Shown here in pieces: positions 1 to 6,211 of a stretch of 8,547 nucleotides of DNA. Every line of letters begins with the position of its first letter. Within the stretch, counting starts at the first letter, position 1. Source of the DNA: Alistipes sp. Its GTDB lineage: Bacteria; Bacteroidota; Bacteroidia; Bacteroidales; Rikenellaceae. The notes below the pieces were generated by a model, which saw nothing but the letters and a program-made list of their open reading frames with translations, was not told the origin of the DNA and ran no database searches. The DNA lies in assembly GCA_017391435.1 (NCBI GenBank), contig JAFOYS010000295.1, positions 1 through 8,547 on the forward strand. The letters are read 5' to 3'. Both the position numbers and the translations under genes were made by a program.

Positions 1-7
1 GATACAT

Positions 8-81
<74 letters not shown>

Positions 82-85
82 CCTT

Positions 86-114
86 AACGGATAACTTCGG
101 TTATCCGTTTTTTT
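86..114 (+). terminator. Rho-independent terminator of the tRNA
   Basis: A perfect 10-bp stem (86-95 with 100-109) is closed by the very stable TTCG tetraloop (96-99) and runs straight into a T tract (108-114). It lies five bases after the tRNA discriminator base, so it ends the tRNA transcript and insulates it from the downstream repeats. Confidence 0.93.
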
Positions 115-135
115 GTTTTTATCTGTTATATACTC

Positions 136-238
136 GCGACAGAGGCAACTGCGTTGCTTTGGTGTAAGATGTGATGATGTTTGAAAAGAACTTTTCACAT
201 CGCACATCTTACAACCACGCCCCTGGCGGCTCTGTCGC
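136..238. repeat. Long imperfect inverted repeat / hairpin element
   Basis: Nested complementary arms can be read. GCGACAGAG at 136-144 pairs with 230-238, an 11-bp perfect arm at 163-173 pairs with 203-213, GATGT at 176-180 pairs with 197-201, and GAAAAG at 183-188 pairs with 191-196 near the centre. The arms are separated by mismatched bulges. I see no transposase and no target duplication at the ends. It could be a structured RNA, a miniature palindromic element or part of a tRNA-linked repeat. Its function is unknown. Confidence 0.7.
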
Positions 239-275
239 TCTTGCTCAAAATCGGCAGTGGCTCTTTGATGGGTGG

Positions 276-449
276 TTACCTCCCGCGTGTATTTCCGCAC
301 CGCGCAAGCGCGACTGCGGCACTTGGTCGGTGATGACGCGCAGTAGAAGTTTATGCGACATTACCTCCCGCGTGTATTTCCGCACCGCATTCTGCGACTG
401 CGGCACTTGGTCGGTGATGACACGCAGCGGCAAAAGCCACTGCGTGACA
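276..449. repeat. Two tandem ~85-bp repeat units with conserved hairpins
   Basis: Unit 1 spans 276-360 and unit 2 spans 361-449. Two blocks are identical: 276-303 with 361-388 (28 bp), and 310-337 with 394-421 (28 bp). The bases between them differ (304-309 against 389-393). Those differing bases fall in the tip of a hairpin whose outer CCGCA/TGCGG stem (295-299/315-319 and 380-384/399-403) and inner CGC/GCG stem are kept in both units. Unit 2 ends in a second hairpin at 421-446 (CACGCAG and GGC with GCC and CTGCGTG, AAAA loop). Short open frames crossing the repeats merely translate them and do not look like proteins. No integrase or transposase is present. Confidence 0.85.
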
Positions 450-463
450 TTCGAGTCCCACTC
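450..463 (+). repeat. 14-bp direct copy of the tRNA 3' part (att-like relic)
   Basis: TTCGAGTCCCACTC at 450-463 is identical to 62-75, which is the T loop, the 3' strand of the T stem and the first two acceptor bases of the initiator tRNA. After it, GTTAC at 465-469 loosely resembles the tRNA end GCTAC (78-82). Mobile elements that integrate into tRNA genes commonly leave such a copy of the tRNA 3' end at the far border. Here only ~374 bp lie between the copies and no integrase is seen, so a decayed island, a solo remnant or a broken tRNA duplicate all remain possible. Confidence 0.6.
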
Positions 464-507
464 AGTTACTAAGGAGGGGTTGTTGTTTGGCTATTACTCG
501 CTCACTC

Positions 508-538
508 TTTTAAAATTCCGCACAAATTGCTATCTTTG
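508..538 (+). promoter_or_regulatory. Bacteroidetes-type promoter of the L,D-transpeptidase gene
   Basis: TATCTTTG at 531-538 fits the Bacteroidetes -7 consensus TAnnTTTG exactly. A TTTT at 508-511, 19 bases upstream, is a near match to the -33 TTTG. Transcription should begin around 545, leaving a leader of roughly a dozen bases before the ATG at 557. Confidence 0.65.
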
Positions 539-556
539 TCTAAAACAGAATTTATT

Positions 557-1150
557 ATGACAAAGAGAAGAAAAATTACTATTGCAGTTATTACGGTGAT
601 TGCGCTGTTAGGTGTTCTAAGATTGATTCCGAATCGGAGTTTTGACATAGACACAAAAGAGCTTTTGGAGTACTGCCGCAGCAAAGGTCTTAGCGACGAG
701 TACTGCATATTAGTAGACTTTTCAAAGCCTCAAGGAGTAGACCGTTTTGCAATATACAGTTTTACGGATAACGCGGTTATAGCCAAGAGTTTATGCGCGC
801 AAGGGCGTGGTCGTGAGAACAATATTTTCTGCCGAAAATTCAGCAACGAAATTGGTAGCAACTACTCAAGTTTGGGGCACTATCAGATAGGGCGACTTAG
901 GCCTATGTCACATCCCATTTTATGGTTTTTCAACGACGGTTACGAAGTTCACGGGTTAGACTCTACAAACTCAAACGCATATGAGCGTGCGATTCTTATC
1001 CACAACGGCAACGCCTGCTTTGAGACATACCCTCTGCCCTGCATCCCCGTAAGCCAGGGTTGTTTTGCCGTCTCTACGGCAATGATGCGTAAGATTGCAG
1101 AGATTAAAAAATTAACAGACAAACCTCTTCTACTCTATGCATATAGATAG
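557..1150 (+). CDS. YkuD_2-type L,D-transpeptidase-like protein, membrane-anchored
   Basis: This 197-residue protein resembles the murein L,D-transpeptidase catalytic-domain family (YkuD_2) common in Bacteroidetes. Such enzymes use a catalytic Cys to cross-link or modify peptidoglycan peptides in the periplasm. The N-terminus is basic (MTKRRK), then a single hydrophobic segment at about 7-23 acts as anchor or signal. Family features follow in order: FSNEIGS...SSLGHYQIG (95-112), HGLDSTN (132-138), a His at 149 in ILIHNG, and the Cys motif PVSQGC (164-169). The canonical motif is S-H/R-G-C; here Gln replaces the usual basic residue, as other YkuD_2 members also vary. Start 557 was chosen over the in-frame ATG at 527 because 527 lies upstream of the -7 element. 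No Shine-Dalgarno is visible. It has its own promoter and is separated from the downstream operon by 150 bp. Whether it is active, and on which substrate, cannot be read. Confidence 0.85.
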   Translation: MTKRRKITIAVITVIALLGVLRLIPNRSFDIDTKELLEYCRSKGLSDEYCILVDFSKPQGVDRFAIYSFTDNAVIAKSLCAQGRGRENNIFCRKFSNEIGSNYSSLGHYQIGRLRPMSHPILWFFNDGYEVHGLDSTNSNAYERAILIHNGNACFETYPLPCIPVSQGCFAVSTAMMRKIAEIKKLTDKPLLLYAYR

Positions 1151-1187
1151 ATTAAATTATCAGTATAGCTGTATTACGACAAAATAT

Positions 1188-1196
1188 GGGGGGGGG
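1188..1196 (+). repeat. Homopolymeric G tract (nine G)
   Basis: Nine G lie in otherwise AT-rich intergenic DNA, ten bases upstream of the -33 element of the susC-like promoter. Such tracts vary in length by slipped-strand mispairing. At this distance a length change could alter binding of an upstream factor or DNA geometry. A second G tract lies inside the gene. Confidence 0.9.
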
Positions 1197-1201
1197 TAAT
1201 A

Positions 1202-1225
1202 ATTTATTTGTAAATTCAAATAAAT
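1202..1225. promoter_or_regulatory. Dyad overlapping the -33 element (possible operator)
   Basis: ATTTATTTG (1202-1210) is the perfect reverse complement of CAAATAAAT (1217-1225), with a six-base spacer. The left arm contains the -33 TTTG and the right arm lies in the promoter spacer, a good position for a repressor or other dimeric regulator. The region is AT-rich, so a chance dyad is possible, and no regulator gene is in the window. Confidence 0.45.
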
Positions 1226-1238
1226 ATTTGTATCTTTG
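1207..1238 (+). promoter_or_regulatory. Bacteroidetes-type promoter of the Sus-like operon
   Basis: TTTG at 1207-1210 (-33) and TATCTTTG at 1231-1238 (-7, consensus TAnnTTTG) are separated by 20 bases, a textbook Bacteroidetes primary-sigma promoter. Transcription is expected at about 1244-1246, giving a leader of ~55 bases before the susC-like start. It is the only promoter I see for the three operon genes. Confidence 0.8.
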
Positions 1239-1244
1239 CTTAAG

Positions 1245-1259
1245 TAACTCTTTGAGTTA
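1245..1259 (+). promoter_or_regulatory. 5' stem-loop of the operon leader
   Basis: TAACTC (1245-1250) and GAGTTA (1254-1259) are perfectly complementary with a TTT loop, and they start at or within a base or two of the predicted transcription start. A hairpin at the extreme 5' end is a known way to protect mRNA from decay. The following leader (1260-1300) is A/C-rich and unstructured, typical of highly translated Bacteroidetes genes. Confidence 0.5.
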
Positions 1260-1300
1260 AAACTAACTAAACCTAATTATAAACTTTAAAACTCATTTCT

Positions 1301-4300
1301 ATAAAAAAACTGCTACATCTATCGGCAAGACTACTGCTTGTAGTGCTTGCTTGCTGTTTCAGTTTGGACGCCCTTGCGCAGAAGGTATCTGTGAAAGGTA
1401 GTGTGACAGACGAAAACGGCGATCCTCTATTTGGAGCGTCTGTTGTCGTAATGAGCGGCAAAACAATCCTGGGGGGGGACTACAACCGACCTGTCAGGTA
1501 GTTTTACCATTGCAGCAGAGGCTGGACAGTCTCTTGAGATCTCGTTTATCGGCTACAAATCTCAAACAGTCAACATTACAGCTCAAAAGACGGTCTACAA
1601 CGTAAAGATGGAGGTTGACAGTCGTACTGTTGACGAGGTTGTGGTTATCGGCTACGGTACTGAGAAGAAGGTAAACCTTACAGGTTCTGTATCTTCAGTA
1701 TCTACAGAGGAGTTTAACTCTCGTCCGATTACTCAGCTTTCAACTGCCCTTCAGGGTATTGCTCCGGGTGTTACAGTAACTACTGCTGGTGGTGCTCCGG
1801 GTGCTGATACTGGTAACATTCAGATTCGTGGTATCGGCTCATTTGGTGGATCTGACAGCTCTCCACTCATCCTTATTGACGGTGTTGAGGGCGATATGAA
1901 CACTGTTGACGCATCTCAGATTGACCAGATCACTGTACTGAAGGATGCTGCATCGGCCTCTATCTACGGTTCTCGTGCAGCTAACGGTGTTATCCTGATT
2001 ACAACAAAGCGTGCTGGTAAGGATAAGTTCGGTGTTACTTATCGCGGTTATGTTGGTTGGCAGCAGCCTGTAGTCTATCCAGATGTTGTGGGTCCAGAGG
2101 ACTTTATGACTCTGCAGAGCATTGCCGAGGCTAACGACGGCATTACAAAGCTAACATACTCTCCTGAGTATATAGCTAACTACCGCAAGAACAACTTCCT
2201 TGACCCAGACGCATTCCCAATTATCGACTGGCAGAAGCGTCTGCTTACTGGTAACGGCTTTACACACAGCCACATTGTTACTATGAGCGCAGGTACTGAG
2301 CGTATTCGTAATATGGCTTCATTCGGTTATCTTGACCAGAATGGTATTATCAAGAATGCATCATTCAACCGCTTCAACCTCCGCAACAACCTCGATGTTA
2401 AGCTTCACAAGAAGTTACACCTCAGCCTTGACATTGCAGGTACATATTCAAATCGCGAAATCAACCCATATCAGGGAGGTATCTTCAGCTTTATGAACGC
2501 TAAGGACCCTGTTATGCTTGCACAGTGGAGCGACGGTAGCTACGCACCATTTACTGGTGGTACAACAAACCCACTGCCAATGATTGAGCAGAATGTAGGC
2601 GGCAATCGTCACTATCAGCGCCTAAACCTCAAGACATCTATCGTTCTGGAGTACAAGCCTCTAAAGTGGCTCACTCTCGAGGCTAAGGTTGCTCCTCAGT
2701 TTGCAGCAACAAAGAACCACCTGTTTAAGGATATGGTTGAGTACCACTCTGACCCATACGGTTCTAAGTCTCCTATCTCAAATGTTGAGTTCAACTCACT
2801 CGACGAGAGCATCACTACAACATTCAACGGCTACTATCACGGTATGCTTACCGCAGCACACAGCTTTGGCAAGCACCACCTCAAGTTCCTTGCCGGTGTA
2901 TCTTATGAGAACTACGAGTATGCAAGCCTTAGCGCATATCGTCAGGACTTCTCTTATCCACAGTACGATGTAATTGACGCTGGTGGTAAGAATGAGTTTA
3001 AGGACAATGGCGGTAGCCGCAGTCAGGTGACTCTTGCATCATTCTTCGGCCGTCTGAACTACAACTACGACAACCGTTACCTCTTTGAGGCTAATCTCCG
3101 CTATGACGGTTCATCTCGCTTTGCAAAGAAGAATCGTTGGGGTATCTTCCCATCATTCTCAGCAGCTTGGCGTCTTAGTGAGGAGGCATTTATGGATAGC
3201 ACTCGCGAGGTTATTACAGAGGCTAAGATTCGTGCATCTTATGGTACTCTTGGTAACCAGAAGATTGGTAGCGACTACCCTACTGCTCAGATGCTTACAA
3301 TCTCTTCTATCGCCGCAGCAGGTAAGATCTACCCTATCGTAGCACAGCAGTCTCTTGCAAATAAGGATATCACTTGGGAGACCACTTATATGGCTGATGT
3401 AGGTATCGACCTTACATTGTGGGAGAAGTTCACTGTAACTGCGGACTACTACTACAAGAAGACTGATGGCATCCTTATGCAGCTTGACATTCCATCTACA
3501 ATCGGTCTTAACGCACCTTACCAGAATGCCGGTGTTGTAACAAACAAAGGTTGGGAGGTTGCTTTGGGTTACAACAACCGCTGGGGTGACTGGTCATTTG
3601 GAGTACAGGCAAACCTCTCTGATGTTATCAACAACATTGTTGATATGAAGGGTACTTACGGCACAAGTGGTGTGATTCGTAACCAGGAGGGTTCGTCTAT
3701 CAACTCACTCTACCTACTCAACTGTCTGGGTATTGTACAGACACAGGAGCAGGCTGACTGGGTAAACGCAAACTGCCCTCAGTATGGTCAGATTACACAG
3801 CCTGGAGACCTTGTCTATGAGGATGTTAACAAGGATAACAAGATTGACGACACTGATAAGAAGATTGTCGGCTCGCTTATCCCTCGTTACACCTACGGTC
3901 TTACACTCAATGTAGGCTGGAAGGGTATCAACCTGAGCGCACAGTTCCAGGGTGTAGGTAAAGCGGACGCATATATCAGCGGTGCATATACACAGCCTTG
4001 CGTTAGCGGTGGTACATTCCAGAAGAGCCACCTTGACAACTGGACTCCAGAGAACAGAGACGCTAAGTATCCACGCCTCTCATACCAGTCAGACCTCAAC
4101 AAGAAGGTATCTACATTCTGGATGGCAAGCGGTGCATACTGCCGTCTTAAGAACCTTCAGCTCAGCTACACCTTCCCTAAGAAGGTCATCAAGGCTATGA
4201 AGATTAAGGGTCTTATGGTTTATGCAAATGCTACAAACCTCTTTACAATAAGCAACTACTACGACGGCTACGATCCTGAGACTGCTTACCAGAGTGGTTC

Positions 4301-4382
4301 ACAGGGTGCAACAACTGGTAGCATCGGTAACAACTATCCACTTTGCAGCACATATACATTCGGTGCAGAGATTAAATTCTAA
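1301..4382 (+). CDS. SusC/RagA-family TonB-dependent outer-membrane transporter; frame broken at a G8 tract
   Basis: This is the 22-strand barrel partner of SusD and imports oligosaccharides or peptides with TonB energy. With the frame repaired it is ~1026 residues, the normal SusC size. Domains in order: signal peptide 1-26 (KKLLHLSARLL..., ending ALA before Gln), a carboxypeptidase-regulatory-like domain ~28-105, a TonB-box-like DEVVVIGYG (111-119), a plug with IRGIGSFGG, LILIDGVEG and the ending YGSRAANGVILITTK (~222-236), then the barrel ending in EIKF. There is no STN domain, so anti-sigma signalling is not expected. As written the gene is broken twice. The start codon position holds ATA (1301), with no in-frame ATG before 1451. 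Eight G at 1471-1478 send the signal-peptide frame into TAG at 1499, after 66 codons. Seven G would read L-G-G-T-T-T-D-L-S-G-S-F, as in other SusCs. The remaining uninterrupted part has its first ATG at 1608 and would lack export. The barrel shows no other lesions. The susD-like gene follows after 14 bases. Confidence 0.9.
1471..1478 (+). repeat. Coding G tract (eight G) causing the frameshift
   Basis: The upstream frame reads ATC CTG GGG GGG GAC and ends at TAG 1499-1501. The downstream SusC frame requires one base fewer. Runs of 7 or 10 G would be ON, and 8 or 9 OFF. The tract is at codons 57-60, just after the start of the mature protein, the usual place for an on/off switch. A consensus or sequencing indel error in the homopolymer would look the same. 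Confidence 0.85.
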
Positions 4383-4396
4383 AAGATATTGCGATT

Positions 4397-6190
4397 ATGA
4401 AAAAGTATATATTATCAATACTGTCGGTGGTTTTGTTGGGCAGCAGCTGCTCACTTGACCGTGAGCCACTTACAGGTCCTTCTACAGGCACCTTCCCTGC
4501 AAGTGCCCAGGAGGCAGAGGCGGGTCTACTTGCTGCATACAAGAGTCTTGCAAACGATGTTCACCAGTACTGTCCTGCAGACCGCTGGTTTGACGCTTTG
4601 ACAGATATCTCAGCAATGCGTACAACACTCTCTAAGTGGCCAGATTTCAGACTCTCTATCATCACATCTAACCTCTCTCATATTGAGGATACTTATGCTC
4701 GTATCTACAAGGGTTTGGGTCGTATCCACCTTGTGCTGGACAACCTTGACAACCTTCGTGGTGTTGTAACTGACGAGCAGTACTATCAGTTTAAGGCTGA
4801 GCTTATGTGTCTTCGTGCATATCAGTACGACAAGGCTTGTAAGTTCTTTGGTGATGTGCCTTGGGTTGACCACTGTCTGACTCTTGACGACTACGCTTAT
4901 GCGCGTACTCCAAAGGCTGAGGTTATTGACAACATCCTCAACGATATGGACGATGAGTTACTGAACCACCTTCCAATTGCTTGGGATAAGGCTACTTGGG
5001 GCACTTGCCGTATTGGTCGTGTAGCGGCTTATGCTCTTAAGGCTCGTATCTGCCTTGAGTGGGGCTTCTATGCTGAGGCTGCAAAGTACTCAAAGATTGC
5101 TCTTGACCTTGCTGCTGGTGTTTATGACCTTACTCCACTGGACTGCACCTACTACGCTACACACGCAGATGGTGAGCCAGATCCAACACCTCTCTTCGGT
5201 TTTGATGCAGAGCGTAACTCTACAGAGTGGATTTGGGCTATTCAGTTTGACCGTCTGGCTGCAAGCAATGTACACCACGGTGTATATACAATGGCTTCAC
5301 GCGTACACAACGGTGCTGCTGGTGCTGGTCCTTCACTCGCTATGATGGATACTTTCCAGTGTACTGACGGACTCTCTATCGCAGAGTCTAAGCTCTACGA
5401 CTGGAAGAACCCTTGGAAGAATCGTGACCCACGCCTTGACCTCTACTGTCTGCGTTCTGGAGCACGCTCATTAGGTGTACAGTTCTCTATCGACCCAGCT
5501 GACAAGACTGTCTTTGATTATAATATAGGTAAGGCAGTGCCTAACGGCGATGTAACAGGTAACAAGAGTGAGTATGGTCCGAACGGAACAAAGGGTCCTG
5601 GTGGTTACTTGTGGCGTAAGTTCCTCGATCCTGTATACTATGCAAGTATCCCTGGTAAGGATTATGAGGATGAGCTTGATGTACCTATTATGCGTCTTGC
5701 AGAGCTTCTGCTCATTGATGCTGAGGCAAATATCGAGATGGAGGGTGGTGACCTTGCTCGTGCAAAGGCAAACATCGACCGTATCCGTGCTCGCGTAAAT
5801 ATGCCAGCTCTTACAGTTAGCGACCGTAGCGGTCTTCGCACTGCTCTTCGCTACGAGCGTAAGGTTGAGCTCTGCTCTGAGGGCTTCCGTTGGTTTGACC
5901 TTCGTCGTTGGACAGGTGCTGACGGTAAGATTTTGGCTCTAAAGGCACTCAATGGCGACCAGTATGCTCCAGGCTTCGGTCTTGTATATAGCAACGCAAA
6001 GCCTGTTATCGATGAGGACTGGATTGTCTCTTACGACCCAAACATTACCTTTGACGGAGCAAAGTGTAACGCTCGCGTACACACAACATTTAAGTTTGTT
6101 GAGGGTAAGGATGAGTTGTGGCCATTCCCATACAGCGAGATGATTACCAATCCTCTTATTGGAGAGGGCAACAACAACCCTGGTTACTAA
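4397..6190 (+). CDS. SusD/RagB-family outer-membrane substrate-binding lipoprotein
   Basis: This 597-residue lipoprotein is expected to form the lid over the SusC-like barrel and capture ligand at the cell surface. The signal peptide MKKYILSILSVVLLGSSC ends in a lipobox with the lipidated Cys at 18. The following SLDREP carries acidic residues in the region used for surface export in Bacteroidetes. The N-terminal SusD-like half includes the helical stretch Y-Q-F-K-A-E-L-M-C-L-R-A-Y, a TPR-type segment common to the family. The C-terminal RagB/SusD half has PIMRLAELLLIDAEAN (430-445), the family signature ERKVELCSEGFRWFDLRRW (487-505), and a WPFP...NPLIGEGNNNPGY end. It lies 14 bases after the susC-like stop, with the next gene 21 bases on, so the three are co-transcribed. 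Its length is slightly above the common 500-600 range. The ligand cannot be predicted from sequence. Confidence 0.95.
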   Translation: MKKYILSILSVVLLGSSCSLDREPLTGPSTGTFPASAQEAEAGLLAAYKSLANDVHQYCPADRWFDALTDISAMRTTLSKWPDFRLSIITSNLSHIEDTYARIYKGLGRIHLVLDNLDNLRGVVTDEQYYQFKAELMCLRAYQYDKACKFFGDVPWVDHCLTLDDYAYARTPKAEVIDNILNDMDDELLNHLPIAWDKATWGTCRIGRVAAYALKARICLEWGFYAEAAKYSKIALDLAAGVYDLTPLDCTYYATHADGEPDPTPLFGFDAERNSTEWIWAIQFDRLAASNVHHGVYTMASRVHNGAAGAGPSLAMMDTFQCTDGLSIAESKLYDWKNPWKNRDPRLDLYCLRSGARSLGVQFSIDPADKTVFDYNIGKAVPNGDVTGNKSEYGPNGTKGPGGYLWRKFLDPVYYASIPGKDYEDELDVPIMRLAELLLIDAEANIEMEGGDLARAKANIDRIRARVNMPALTVSDRSGLRTALRYERKVELCSEGFRWFDLRRWTGADGKILALKALNGDQYAPGFGLVYSNAKPVIDEDWIVSYDPNITFDGAKCNARVHTTFKFVEGKDELWPFPYSEMITNPLIGEGNNNPGY

Positions 6191-6211
6191 ACCTCTAAAA
6201 TACAGAAAGAT

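Noticed and set aside
136..238. Integron attC site or insertion-sequence ends
   Set aside because: No conserved attC core sites, transposase fragment or flanking target duplication could be seen.
276..449. Short CRISPR array
   Set aside because: There are only two units, the identical blocks are 28 bp but the variable part is 5-6 bp, too short for a spacer, and no cas genes are present.
527..556. Upstream in-frame ATG as start of the L,D-transpeptidase
   Set aside because: It precedes and overlaps the TATCTTTG promoter element and would place extra polar residues before the basic, hydrophobic anchor.
171..560. Open frame of 129 codons crossing the hairpin and tandem repeats (also opposite-strand frames at 79-300 and 245-433)
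   Set aside because: The translations are Cys/Arg/Ser-rich, simply repeat the DNA repeat, have no leader or family features, and the + frame runs through the promoter at 508-538.
1151..1187. Terminator after the L,D-transpeptidase gene
   Set aside because: I found no stable stem followed by a T tract. Termination may be Rho-dependent, or transcription may read through.
1186..1230. ATG immediately before the G9 tract as start of a leader peptide
   Set aside because: It lies upstream of the operon promoter, so it would not be on that mRNA, and nothing supports translation.
1608..1610. ATG 1608 as the genuine start of the susC-like protein
   Set aside because: The family-specific N-terminal domain and a clear signal peptide are encoded upstream in two frames. 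A start here would give a non-exported barrel protein.
2689..4200. Overlapping open frames inside susC (2689-2973, 3085-3342, 3714-4031 and others)
   Set aside because: They are alternative-frame shadows created by the strong codon bias, with Leu/Ser/Thr-rich nonsense translations.
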